A model generated the notes under the pieces. The model had not been told where the DNA came from. It worked only from the letters and a program-made list of their open reading frames with translations, and searched no databases. This document shows, one piece after another, positions 1 through 9,967 of a DNA stretch of 64,000 bases (positions are counted from its first letter, which is position 1; every line of letters starts with the position of its first letter). The stretch lies in NCBI GenBank assembly GCA_017311185.1, contig JAESUZ010003487.1, positions 1,088,001-1,152,000 of the forward strand. Direction: 5' to 3'. Both the position numbers and the translations under genes were made by a program. The DNA comes from Proteles cristata cristata. Lineage: Eukaryota; Chordata; Mammalia; Carnivora; Hyaenidae.

Positions 1-795
1 CTATAAAGAAGATCTACAAATGGCCAACAAGCACATGAACAGATGCTCAACATCATTGGTTATTAGGGAAATCCAAATCAAAACCACAGCGAGGCACCAC
101 TTCGCACCCTCTAGGATGATACAATAATAGTGATAATACCAATAACAAGTATTGGCAAAAATGTGAAGAAATTGTAACCTCCCAACACTGCTGGTGAGAA
201 TATGAAATGGTTTAGTTTCTGTGGAAAACAGTTATCAGTTTCTTAAAAAACTAAACATAGAATTACCACATGACCCACCAACTCCACTTTAGGATTGAAA
301 ACAGATATCCAAACAAGTACATGCGCACACATGTTTATAGCAGCGCTAGTCGCACAAGCCCAAAGGTGGGAACAACCTAGATGTCCTCAGTGAATAAACT
401 AATGGTGGTACGTCCACACAGCAGAATATTATTCAACTGTAAAAAGGAACCAATGTCTCAATGTGTATGAACCATGAAAACATTATGCTAACTGAAAGAA
501 ACCAGGCACACACACACAAAAACCCCCACATACTGTACGATTCAATTTGTATGAAATATCCAGAAGAGATAAATCCATCAGGACAAAATGCAGACTAGTT
601 GGTTGATCGGGGGTAGAAATGGGAGAAATTCCTTAAAAGGGGTTTCAGCTTGGAATGATGGAAACGTTTTGGAAGGAGGTAGAGATAGTGGTTGCCAAAC
701 ATTGTCAATGTACTAAATGACACCAAATTCTTCATTTGAAAATGGCTCGTTTTATATCATGTGAATTTCACCTCAAAAAATGATTTAAAAGAGAA
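1..795 (+). mobile_element. Old LINE-1 3' end (ORF2 C-terminal part plus 3' UTR)
   Basis: The sequence follows the familiar order of a mammalian L1 3' end. It starts with the segment about aiming at animals in lines such as CAAATGGCCAACAAGCACATG, passes through the GGAATATTATTCA-type motif near 427-440 and ends in an A-rich stretch (CACCTCAAAAAATGATTTAAAAG). The reading frame is broken by many stops, so it is a dead relic. It probably began upstream of the window. The copy at 28890-29468 is from a similar family. Exact subfamily (L1MA/L1MB level) is not resolved by eye. Confidence 0.85.
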
Positions 796-1235
796 AGTAA
801 TATATGTTACCCAGGGTCAGAAAATTAGAGTGAGTTGAAACCCACCTTCAAGGGCAGTACATACATTTGTCAATGGACGTTTCCACGTTATATTATTTGC
901 TTACATAACCACTGTTTCTGCTATTTGGGGAACTTTCTGCGGCTCCAGCTCTTACCACAGGATTCAATCATAAAAATAATTGATTGGATGGAGGCTGATT
1001 GTCTGAGCTCCAGGCAACCTGTCCCAGTCCGGAAAGAACGTGATTAGCGCGCCGTCTGGTGGTCAGCATACAAGTGGCAGCAAGACCTTGGTACAGTATT
1101 AACCCCTGAGGTTAATTTCTGCTTTTTCTTTAAGCTCATGTGCTTTTGGTCACGGGTCATGAATACAAGGATCAAGGTTAACGCATTTTTGAAGACCCCA
1201 AGTTCTAAAATAACAAATACTCTGTTTTCTTTTGG
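796..1235. other. No gene seen; contains a CTCF-like motif
   Basis: Unique-looking sequence between the L1 tail and the GC-rich block. A 70-codon open frame at 835-1047 has no recognisable domain and looks like chance. The only notable site is the CTCF-like motif at 1047-1065. Confidence 0.5.
1047..1065 (-). promoter_or_regulatory. CTCF-like motif
   Basis: Read on the minus strand the core is TGACCACCAGACGGCGCGC. This agrees with most positions of the CTCF core consensus (CCACCAGGGGGCGC), with two mismatches in the G run. It lies about 230 bp upstream of a GC-rich block. Binding is an inference from motif only. Confidence 0.45.
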
Positions 1236-1742
1236 ATGCCCGAGGAGAAGCAGAAAGCTTTCCGGCTAACACCTAGTAAGAGCGACAGTGGAGGGAAATG
1301 GGTAGCCGTGCGGGTGAGGACGGAGAGCAAACATCAGGGGGTGCATGCCCACGCTGGCCCATCTCCTTTCCCTCAGAGTGGGCCCCCCTCTCTAAGCGAG
1401 CCCCAGCCCCCCTCGGCTGTCCCAGCCAGCCTGGGAAACCTCGCGCCGCCCCGCCCCTTACGCTGTGATTCCCTCCTGGCCTCAGAGTCCAGTGCAAGAC
1501 ATTCACTTACTTGGAGATGGAGACTTTTTCTCTGCAGACTTCAAGAAAGCAGCTGGTGGAAGAGGTCTGTCTACAGTCATAAGCTTGCTGGAAGGAATCC
1601 CAAGTTTATCCGTGCATGGATCAACGTCACGTTCCCCACCCCCGGGCCACCACTTCTGTCCGAGGGGCATCTTTGGATTCTACGATCTCTTGTAGCAATT
1701 CTGCAACAACACTATCACCGCTCCAGCTCTTCCAGAAAGTAG
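1236..1742 (+). other. GC-rich block with a 168-codon open frame; no recognised gene
   Basis: About 1290-1465 is much richer in G+C than the surroundings. It contains several CpG dinucleotides and a GC-box-like CCGCCCCGCCCC near 1445-1457. A 168-codon frame runs through it, rich in Pro, Ser and Arg. This is the composition expected of GC-rich noncoding DNA, and no domain is recognisable. A pyrimidine tract and AG at about 1528-1540 could pass as a splice acceptor, but no paired signals support an exon. It could be a weak CpG-island remnant, an alternative first exon or nothing. Confidence 0.3.
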
Positions 1743-2021
1743 CTCTGGGAAGTTCCCTACTACTGTTCTATTTACTAACGAGACTCAAATGTATAGCTAG
1801 CTCTCGGGCTTTGTCGTTGTCTCATATTTGCAAGTAATGTTACAATTCTTAGAGGATTTTTTTGGGGGGAGGGGGAGTGTTAGTTCAAGGAAGGACCAAA
1901 GATGATCATTTCATTTGAATCTCCAACTGTTCTGTGTGAGGTAAGTGGGAAAAGTTATAATTATCTTCATTATTCTGTTTTAAGAGAACAACATTCTCGG
2001 TTCTGAGTTCTGTTCACTTTT
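1743..2021. other. No feature seen
   Basis: Unique-looking sequence with a short G run (TTTGGGGGGAGGGGG near 1860). I see no gene or repeat family. Confidence 0.4.
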
Positions 2022-2229
2022 TTAAAAAAAGTTTAATTTTTAAGAGAGAGAGAAAGTGAGCGAGCGAGCGGAGGAGGGGCAGAGAGAGAAGGAGACACAG
2101 AATCCGAATCAGGCTCCAGGCTCTGAGCTGTCAGCACAAAGCCCGGTATGGGGCTTGAACCAATGAACCGTGAGATCATGACCTGCGCGCAAGTCGAAGG
2201 CTTTACTGACTGAGCCACCCAGACGCCCC
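2022..2229 (-). mobile_element. Carnivore tRNA-derived SINE (CAN-SINE type), antisense
   Basis: On the minus strand the element begins with the tRNA-like head at 2229 and ends in an A-rich tail at 2022. It is flanked by a perfect 12-bp target-site duplication, CTGTTCACTTTT, at 2010-2021 and 2230-2241. The GA-rich body (2041-2100 on the plus strand) and the GTCAGCAC segment are intact. It belongs to the body type I call B (GAGCTGTCAGCAC). Confidence 0.95.
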
Positions 2230-2403
2230 CTGTTCACTTTTCTCAACTTTGCTCTCCCTTCAGGCCAAATAATATTATAGATGAAAAAAGAAGCACAGAG
2301 AAAATTGTTAACATCCAGTATTACACTGTGAAGTGTTTAAATAATATGGGACTAGGTGAAATTGTGGTCATCTAAAATGAACACCCTTTCAAATCTGAGT
2401 CTA

Positions 2404-2422
2404 GACTGCCCCCTGGTGGTCA
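2404..2422 (-). promoter_or_regulatory. Strong CTCF-like motif
   Basis: The minus strand reads TGACCACCAGGGGGCAGTC, an excellent match to the CTCF core. It sits in unique sequence 175 bp past a SINE, not inside a repeat. It has the same orientation as the weaker motif at 1047-1065. Occupancy is inferred from motif quality only. Confidence 0.65.
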
Positions 2423-3084
2423 ATGGGAGTTATCACAGGAATGTGGGTGAGCCAGCGACAAAGAAATGCAGTTTGGGGAATCTGCTTCTACTGGTTGTTA
2501 TTACAGTGGCACAGCATTTAATTCTTTCATTGTGGCTTCTGGTCTCCACACTTTCGGATTCCACTCCAATAAAATGGAATGTGAGGGTTTCCCGGAGAGA
2601 GCTGCTGTGAGCACATAAAGCAGGAAAAGCGCCGTGGGCCTGGTTGGAGGTAAGTACAAAGGAGCTAATGCCCTTACCTGCCAGCCTAGAATAACCTCAA
2701 CTAAAATACTAACCGTTAAAGCTTGTAAGTGAATTAGTCCAAATCTTATTCGCATTTATTTGATTCTATCTGAAAATGCACACATCCTGTGGATTTTAAG
2801 GCTTTTTCAAACCAGAAACAGCAGATCTGAACATAGTGTTTTATCACTTATATCTTAGGAAAAAGAGTTTTTCAATAATAATTTTGAGATTTCTGTCTTT
2901 GAGTTTAAACAAATAATTTTATTTTTCCTTTTATTTTAACTTGGAGTACTGGTTCACAGAGTTTTGGACTTCCCAGAAGAATTTCTTTTTTTTTTTTTAA
3001 ACCCACAAGTGGGATTGCCAATTTTAATTTCACCAGATCAGACATTTAAAAAATCAGTTTCTAACTGGCTTCATGATTTCAAAA
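2423..3084. other. No gene seen
   Basis: Unique-looking, mildly AT-rich sequence with a T run near 2988-2998. Open frames of 84 codons on each strand overlap one another and show no domain. Confidence 0.4.
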
Positions 3085-3147
3085 CAGCAAGAGCAAAAAT
3101 AAACCCATAAATAAATAAACATTTAAAAAATAAAAGCAGCAAGAGCA
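3085..3147 (+). mobile_element. Tail-only retroposon insertion with target-site duplication
   Basis: An 11-bp direct repeat, CAGCAAGAGCA, at 3085-3095 and 3137-3147 brackets a 41-bp A-rich segment. That segment contains AATAAATAAACATTT, the pattern of the carnivore SINE tail. The simplest reading is an L1-driven insertion that copied little more than the tail. Confidence 0.6.
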
Positions 3148-3590
3148 TTTTAACACTTAGGAGAAAAACGTAGTAAGGATGTTAATTCAAAATGAAGGAC
3201 AGTACTTTCAGTTGGGAAACTTACGTCCTGTTTGTTTGTTTTTCTCACTTTGATGGCCATCAGGAACTTTCCCTACAAGTGGTCGACAGCCATCGGCGAC
3301 CATTTAGAAACCACTGAGTGAAGGTAGAGGCCAGGTGAACTGGGTTATTTTCCACGCTTGCCAAAATTAAGGCCACATGGATATGTGGCAGTTTATACAG
3401 AGTGTAAATGTGGGAGTATTCAAAGGCTTCTCCCTCTTTGTACCTCAGTTTGCACTGTCGTGGTGATAAGCAGACCACAGGGTGCTCTGGGGATCTCTCA
3501 GATAACATTGCCAGGCCATAGGTCTCCCTTGACTTCTAACACACAACATGCTCTTGGCATTTCTCCTGCCTCCTTGGCCACTTCCTTTTT
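3148..3590. other. No gene seen
   Basis: Unique-looking sequence. An 82-codon minus frame and an overlapping plus frame (3358-3762, which runs into the next SINE) have no recognisable domains. Confidence 0.4.
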
Positions 3591-3777
3591 TGAAAAAAAA
3601 AAATTAATGTTTTATTTGCTTCTGAGAGAGAGACAGCATGAGCAGGGGAGGGCCAGAGAGAGGGAGCTACAGAATCTGAAACAGGCTCCAGGCTCCGAGC
3701 TGGCTGTCAGCACGGAGCCTGACGCGGGGCTCGAACCCTTGAACCATGAGATAATGACCTGAGCCACCCAGGTGCCC
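3591..3777 (-). mobile_element. Carnivore SINE, antisense, with internal deletion
   Basis: Type B SINE with head at 3777 and A tail at 3591. About 25 bp is missing between the GACCTGAG segment and the CCACCCAGG head, just where CTGAG occurs twice in complete copies. Deletion between the two CTGAG repeats would explain it. The deletion removes the region near the A box. Only a weak possible target repeat (ACTTCCT) is visible. Confidence 0.9.
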
Positions 3778-4456
3778 AGTTACTTCCTATTCATCTGTTT
3801 TGTAGGCTCACCCTCTCCTTCCTTTTTCTCCCCGCTGCTACCAGGAGCCCAATTTAATTCCTATAATGATCACTTGAAGGCATGAAGAGTTCATCACATT
3901 CGTTCTAAAGGTTTTCTCTAATCTAAGAATTATTAAGCCTTTCATTTACCCTTTATTTGTCATCACACCCACACTCTGGAGTCATAGTGCCTTCCGTTGG
4001 ATGGGTTCAAGTTCACAGAGGTTGCTGTCAGCATGCAGTGGGTTCCAGGAATGGTATCAGGCAGAGTCGACCCTAGCCTGCTGTCCTCTTTGCTCTGTTC
4101 ATTAAGGCAGCCCACGATTGTTTCTGCTGACAAGCACATGGCCTTCAATTCTGGTTGATTTAGCTTCATTGTTTCTCATCTGGTCCACCGGTAACCTGCT
4201 TAATCTCTACTTGTACAGTTGTATCTTCTTATCCCTAATTCGTAACTTTGCATGTATATCCTTTTAACACTAAACTAGCAAAATTAAAATGAGCTTGTAA
4301 GTTGTTCAGTTGTGGGCCCTAACTAGATTAATGTGGGAGTATCTGGTCATTGGGTGTGAGATGTTATTAATTTCTTGAATTTGTTTCCCTATTTGGGAGA
4401 CTGAAAGAAAATGTTCCTATGAAAAACTTAAATAGTTCAGCAAGTCCAAATATTAA
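3778..4456. other. No gene seen
   Basis: Unique-looking AT-rich sequence between two SINEs. No repeat family or coding signal recognised. Confidence 0.4.
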
Positions 4457-4495
4457 CAGAAAACAATACTTTAAAATTTTTTTAATGTTTTATTT

Positions 4496-4531
<36 letters not shown>

Positions 4532-4719
4532 GAGCATGAACAGGGGAGGGTGAGAGAGGGAGATACAGAATCTGAAACAGGCTCCAGGCTCTTGAGCTGG
4601 CTGTCAGCACAGAGCCCGACATGGGGCTCGAACCCACGAACTGTGAGATCATGACCTGAGCCGAAGTTGGACGCTTAACCGACAGAGCCACCCAGGCACC
4701 CAGAAAACAATACTTTAAA
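4457..4719 (-). mobile_element. Carnivore SINE, antisense, with 19-bp target duplication
   Basis: The SINE itself is 4476-4700, with the head at the right end. It is flanked by a perfect 19-bp direct repeat, CAGAAAACAATACTTTAAA, at 4457-4475 and 4701-4719. A long pure (GA)n run at 4499-4529 lies in the body. The perfect duplication suggests a fairly recent insertion. Confidence 0.97.
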
Positions 4720-4779
4720 TATTTGAAATGGCCTACTTAAAAAAATAAAAAAATCTTAGGCAATGAGAGTATAGTTGAT

Positions 4780-4986
4780 TTAAAAACATTTATTTCTTTT
4801 GAGATAGAGAGTGTGCAAGCCAGCAGGGGTGGGGCAGAGAGAGAGACAGAGAGGGAGAATCCCAACCAGGCTTCACACTGTCGGCGCAAAGCCTGATATG
4901 GGACTTAGAATCACAAACTGTGAGCTCATAACCTGAGCTGAAACCAAGAGTCGGACGCTTAACAGACTGAGCCACCCAGGCGCCCC
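4780..4986 (-). mobile_element. Carnivore SINE, antisense, diverged
   Basis: The head CCACCCAGGCGCCCC is at 4972-4986. The body is more diverged than its neighbours: the CAGGCTCCAGG segment is largely lost. No clear target duplication, so probably older. It abuts the LTR that starts at about 5014. Confidence 0.9.
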
Positions 4987-5013
4987 AGATGGCTTTTTGA
5001 TAGAATAAGGGTA

Positions 5014-5680
5014 TGTTAGTTTCCTAGGGCTGTTACAGATTGCAAACTTAATGGCCTCAAAAAAACAAAAAATGTATTCATCTCTCTCAGTTTTGACGGC
5101 TAAATTCAAACTCAAGGTATCGGTGGGGCTGTGCTTCCTCCAAAGGCTTCCTGGGATAATACTTCCTTATCTCTTCAAGTTTCCAGTGGCTCCAGGCAAT
5201 CCTTGGCTCGTGGCCATATCTTCCAGTCTCTGGATTTCTCCTCTTCTTGTGGCTTCTCTTTTGTCTCTTCTGGGGCACTTATAATTGGATTTAGGGCCCA
5301 CCTGGGTCATCCAGGATGCTCTCATCTCGAGCTCTTTAATTACATCTGCAAAGACCCTTCTCTTTCTTTTTTTAAAAAAAAAATTTAAATGTTTTATTTA
5401 TTTTTGAGAGAAAGAGAGACAGCATAAGCAGGGGAGGATCAGAGAGAGAGGGAGACACAAAATCTGAAGACAGGCTGCAGGCTCTGAGCTGTCAGCACAG
5501 AGCCTGACACGGGGCTTGAACCCAAAATCATGAGATCATGACCTGAGCTGAAGTCGGATGCTTAACCGACTGAGCCACCCAGGCGCCCCAATCCTTCTCT
5601 CAAATAAGATCACATCTGCAGGTTCCAGGGAGAAGAATATGGACATATCTTTGGGGAGGGTCACTATTGAGCCCATTACA
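5014..5680 (+). mobile_element. MLT1-like MaLR solo LTR, split by a SINE
   Basis: The left part begins TGTTAGTTTCCTAGGGCTG and the right part ends in CCCATTACA, so the ends are TG and CA as in LTRs. The interior follows the order of mammalian ERVL-MaLR LTRs of MLT1 type, including the TGGCTCCAGGCAATCCTTGGC region and the TACATCTGCAAAGACCC region. About 450 bp remain once the SINE at 5370-5590 is removed. No internal retroviral genes are present. Confidence 0.8.
5370..5590 (-). mobile_element. Carnivore SINE inserted into the MLT1-like LTR
   Basis: Head at 5575-5589, A tail at 5370. A short direct repeat CCTTCTCT at 5356-5363 and 5593-5600 fits a target duplication. The host LTR sequence resumes directly after it, so the SINE is younger than the LTR. 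Type B body. Confidence 0.95.
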
Positions 5681-6797
5681 CTGGGCCATCCTCTGGCCTC
5701 AAGTTCCACAATATCAAAAACTCTGGTTGTTACTTCAGTTGGCCTTTGAGTCTTACATTTAAGCTTCCTTTAAAAGCTCATCAGTCACCAGAAGTTACCC
5801 ACAGTTTTTCTTTTCTTGTGTATCATCTAGCTTGCCTAATTTGGCTATGGTTGGAGAAGTCAGATTTCTTGGCACAGACAACACATTTTCTGGGTGGTCT
5901 CCAAACAAACTATCTGAACTTGATCTCAGTGTCTGATGTGTTCACATTACTGAGCAACTGTATAGTGAGTGCAAGGCTGTGCAGATCCAGCCCTGATGAC
6001 ATCATCATTTGGGGCATCATGGGCTGGATTTGTACAGAGGCCTGAAAAGTGAATGCTATGGATTCAAGTTGTAATCAGACATGAGTTGTGACTTTAGTTT
6101 CTAGATGACGATTTTTTTTTTAGTTATGAGTTTTACAAATATCTTCTCCCCATGTGGAGATTGCTCCTTCTGCTTTTAGGATTCATGCCTTTTGATGGTT
6201 AGAAAAATTAAAAATCATACTGCAATTCCTATAAGGCAAAAATGCTGAATTGAGCTGATTTTATTCTTTTTTTTTTTTTAAAGCTTCCCTCCTTACCTCA
6301 GATTATTACTGAGAAGCCAATGCCAACTCTTGCAGGAAGGTAGTTGGATGGCTCTCAAGTGCAGTCTGGCGCTTGTCCAATGACTAATGTGTGATCTGCA
6401 ATGTTTCCACTTCAGGGAGGGTGGGGATCTGAAGTATGACGCTATCTTTAGAAATTCTACATGGTCGCCTTTACTCTTCAGATGTAGCTTAAATTGTTCA
6501 TTGAGCAAATCATACTCAGCTTAAATCTGGTTAAATGGCTTGAACCTGAGAATAATAAGATGAATTTTTCCTATTGGTTATAACCAACTGGAACATACCC
6601 TAAGATGAAAAATATGCCATCAGCTGACACATCAGTACAGCTTTTATGATTTCCTGGAGTGGCAAAAGGAGTTTGGGAATGGATAGACCAGAAATGGACT
6701 TTCTCTGTTCTGGAGAACAGAGACATAATGCCACAAATATAATTTTGGTTATTTACAAATATTTTGTTAAACATATACATACATATAATGATTAAGA
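5681..6797. other. No gene seen; one hairpin
   Basis: Unique-looking sequence. A 99-codon frame (5746-6045) has no recognisable domain. A hairpin-forming inverted repeat lies at 5985-6029, and a T run at 6269-6280 may be the tail of an unrecognisable antisense retroposon. Confidence 0.4.
5985..6029. repeat. Imperfect inverted repeat (hairpin)
   Basis: Arms ATCCAGCCC and GGGCTGGAT (9 bp, perfect) are followed inward by TGATG pairing with CATCA, with one extra base on one side. The loop is about 16 nt. It could form a 14-bp stem. No evidence that it is transcribed. Confidence 0.5.
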
Positions 6798-7042
6798 TAA
6801 TAATGGCTAGCAAATATTGCATGCTAGCACTGTGCTAGGGATGTTTCATAAGTATTTTCACTGAATCTTTACAGTAATTTCCTAAAGTGGAAATTAGTTA
6901 CCCTCATTATTACAGTGAAAAGGCCCAAGATTCAGAAAAGTTAAATAAAGTGTCCAAGGTCACATAACTATGGAGTGACACAGTTGAGATTTGAACTCAG
7001 GGCTACCTTTTCAAGTTCTGGCTTTGACTACCACATTCTACT
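6798..7042 (-). mobile_element. MIR SINE relic, antisense
   Basis: Runs through the MIR landmarks in reverse-complement order: the CACTGTGCTAGG segment, a segment rich in CATTATTACAG, then CCAAGGTCACATAACTA and GAACTCAGGGCT. Nearly full length for MIR. Ancient mammalian repeat, highly diverged. Confidence 0.8.
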
Positions 7043-8055
7043 GATATCTTCAAAGATTTTCTCCCTAAGGAAGCTTTGTTTTTATGCATAGCTGTTAGTT
7101 CAAAAGAACATTAGGGAAGAGAAAAATGTTACATTTACTTGTCAAAGAAGCTGTAGGGAAATCTATGGCCAAAGGGGTAAAGGAAGTACATGGCTCACTA
7201 GAACAGAAGCAAGTCAGTGGGTGATGTATCTTCCCACTTGTCTCACCCTGGATCCCTGCTGCTTGTTGGAGTCTGCTTCCTCCCTCCTCCCCCCTTGCTC
7301 CATCTTTACACCACTAGAGAAACCATCATTAATTTTGGGACTCAACACTTGTTAAGTGTCCCTGCTTTGCAATTAATAATTTCTATGAACATCAGTCGCT
7401 GGAGACCTGCCACACTTCAGTTCAAAGACTACATTCCAAGTGTTTATGAGCTATTTCCAAAAAAGTAGGAAATGGCTTGTTTTCTCTGAACAGTTGCCCT
7501 TGAATCAATCTCCTTGCCCCAAATCGAAGGGTGCGTGGCTGTTACGTGAGTTAATGGATGGAGGACTACAGTTTTTGCTTCCTGATCCCAAAGTTCAATG
7601 TGTTTTCACAGGAAGACTCACAGACCATGGCTGCGGCCATGTATGTAGCTTAGGCATTATGGGTTTCTTTTTGTAAGATCACTGAAAGTTGGGTTTGAAA
7701 TCTGGAGAGAGGTTGGAAGTCATTCCTCCCTTGTCATTCCGCTTGACAACTCATCTACAGAAGGTTACCTTTTCTTTATATGTTCTGTTTTATTAATAGT
7801 ATTCACTAATATTCCTTGAGAGTTTATGCTGTACCAAATCTTGGAGGCATGAGTTCTCCAGAGTTGGGTGCACTTGAAAAGATGGTTGCAGACAGACTTG
7901 TAGCTCCTTTCGCCAAGTGATGCAGCAAGTAAGGGGCAGCCCCATGGAATGAACTCAAGTGGTCTGATTCCAGAACCCTCTGGGCTGACCACGCCATCCT
8001 GCTGCCCCTCGTGGGCTGGCCCTCTGCAGCATTTTTTATTGGTAGTTACCTCTTT
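7043..8055. other. No gene seen
   Basis: Unique-looking sequence with scattered short open frames (up to about 91 codons) on both strands and no recognisable domains or repeats. Confidence 0.4.
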
Positions 8056-8084
8056 TCTGATTAGCCCAGGGAAGTATTGTCAAG
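8056..8084 (+). repeat. 29-bp direct repeat, copy 1
   Basis: TCTGATTAGCCCAGGGAAGT and the next nine bases recur exactly at 9109-9137. Similarity continues with a few mismatches for about 15 bp to the right. I do not recognise the unit as part of a known repeat family. Confidence 0.85.
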
Positions 8085-8589
8085 TAGTTTGGATTTCACA
8101 AGCTGCATGGATAAAAAAGAGAGAGGTCTTGGCAAGTAAAAGGAGAGATGAGGGAGAATGTTTGCTGGCCCCCTGGGCAGCTGCACTCATGATTTTGTTA
8201 ATGGCCATTAAACAACTCTGTTAGACCAAAGTACAGGGGACAGGGAAAATCAAGGAAGTACATGTACGGAGGAGAGGATATGGGGCTGGACCAAGAGTAA
8301 TCATGTTGACTTCCTTCTGAGGACCTCCTCTCTCAATCTTTGAAAATAGTTTTACAATTTGATCTTTATTTCAAAGATGTTTTGCAATGAATCATTAATT
8401 TCTTCATTCATCATGCATTTTGACATCATAGTTAGATATAGGTACCATGCTTGACATTAGGAATACTGAAAGAAACTGATCATGTGCCTGGCATAGAGGA
8501 CTCATCATCTAGTGGGCGTGGAGGATGGAATGGCAGTGTAAGGTGGTGACAGACAGTACGGGAATGGCCTGAAAAGAAATGGATTTATA
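8085..8589. other. No gene seen
   Basis: Unique-looking sequence. The part after about 8460 (GTGCCTGGCATAGAGGACTC) may be an L2/MIR-related relic, but I cannot place it firmly. Confidence 0.3.
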
Positions 8590-8757
8590 CTGGAGCTCCA
8601 CACACACAAGCTGCGTCATCGCAGGCAAACCACTTAATTCCTCTAACCCTCACTCCCCATGGAGTGGCTAATAGGAGGAGAAATAATACACATAAAATAT
8701 ACAACAGAATTTCTACCATGTTATATGTACTCAAAACTTGTCAGCTATTATTATTAT
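8590..8757 (+). mobile_element. MIR SINE relic, sense
   Basis: The order of TGCGTCATCGCAGGCAAACC, ACTTAATTCCTCTAACCCTCA, an ATAATAC block and a terminal TCAGCTATTATTATTA matches the MIR core and 3' end in forward orientation. Confidence 0.7.
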
Positions 8758-9108
8758 GAAAAGAAATAGTTGTCTTCATTATAAGAAGTGCTCTGATAGA
8801 GGTAAGTTTTAGGAAAGTGAATTCTGTCATGAATATGAAGATGTTCCTATGTGAAAAGACTTGATCTAAAACATAAATGATTACAAGTTTGACAGGCAGA
8901 CCAGATGGGATTGGAGATGCATTTTAGACACGACCAACAGCTTATACAAAGTCATGGAGTTTGAAGAGAACAATTAAATTGTGGTTAGGGATCAGTGAGT
9001 TGGTTGGCTGGAAGGAGCAGAAAGTGAGGAAAAGTTGTGTCTGGAAACAAGGCCTGAGGCTGGATCCTCAGGAGTCTTACAGGGCCTTGCTAAGAAGTCT
9101 CATTCTTG
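8758..9108. mobile_element. Possible L2-type LINE relic
   Basis: The text around 9040-9090 (GGCCTGAGGCTGGATCCTCA, then AGGGCCTTGC) and the preceding AAGTCATGGAG resemble a common stretch of old L2-type repeats. Divergence is high, and family and strand are uncertain. Confidence 0.35.
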
Positions 9109-9137
9109 TCTGATTAGCCCAGGGAAGTATTGTCAAG
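9109..9137 (+). repeat. 29-bp direct repeat, copy 2
   Basis: Exact match to 8056-8084, offset by 1,053 bp, in the same orientation. It directly follows the L2-like stretch. Confidence 0.85.
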
Positions 9138-9967
9138 GAGTTTGGGATCACGGAGCAATCGCAGAGTGAATGAAGTTACAAAAGTATCTGCCACATGTCA
9201 GAACACTGATGGGAATAATTTTGGGTTAACAAAGAAGATTTTTAAAACCACAAAGATTATTATTTTCCAAAAGCAAAGCGCTCTCTGGCAACAAGTTTTG
9301 ACTACTTGTCAAAGGATGAAATATTTTCCATAATAAGGGAAATAAGGGAAGAAGGAGGTGGAAGTCTAGACGTTCATGGTTCTCAATATACACATTCATT
9401 GTAGTCTTCTCTGTAGGGATTTGTTCCCTTTCCCTATTTGACTTCTTATCCCCAAGAAATACAAGAAAATTTTAAATGTCAAGCAAACAAAGTAGAAATG
9501 ATGTTGATGTGTTGTCTTGTTTTCCTGAATTGTTCCCTGGAAAGAGATGTTGTGGCCAGCCTGGTGAAAGTTGATGATATGGCCAAAGCACCCAAATCTC
9601 ACTCGTTTTTCAGCACTAGAATCTGGTATGGCTTTGAGATGTAAGATGAAATCATTGAAAAATAAGAATGAAACTTTTGTTAATGAGATAGCTTTGAGGA
9701 CAGGGTTTTCTTGTTAATCTTCAGCTTCAATTAAGGTTTATGCATTAAATATAAATTGTCTTAGCCCTCATTGAAAATTGTCCTGAAATGTGTGTGGCCA
9801 GCCTTGTGAAATCTGTGTTAGTAGGTATAGACGAATTATACAGTGCCTGAGGCTCATTTTATCACACCCGCAAGCTCATTTTACCAAGTTGCAGACCTAA
9901 GTGGTGGAAGGGAAGGCAATTGCCTTTCTGTGCACTTCAAGGTGTCCCAGGAGATGGTTCTTCTCCT
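9138..9967. other. No gene seen
   Basis: AT-rich unique-looking sequence. Short frames only (up to 68 codons, overlapping on both strands) with no recognisable domain. Confidence 0.4.

Noticed and set aside
1535..1568. Possible short exon with polypyrimidine-AG before it and GGTCTG after it
   Set aside because: The donor is weak, there is no branch-point or frame support, and such combinations are frequent by chance.
1236..1742. 168-codon frame in the GC-rich block
   Set aside because: GC-rich DNA has few stop codons, no domain is visible and overlapping frames are also open. Kept only as a composition feature.
4482..4975. Recurring peptide starting MAQSVKRPT or MALSVKRPT at many places
   Set aside because: It is the tRNA-like SINE head read in one phase. 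It recurs wherever a SINE lies and is not a gene family.
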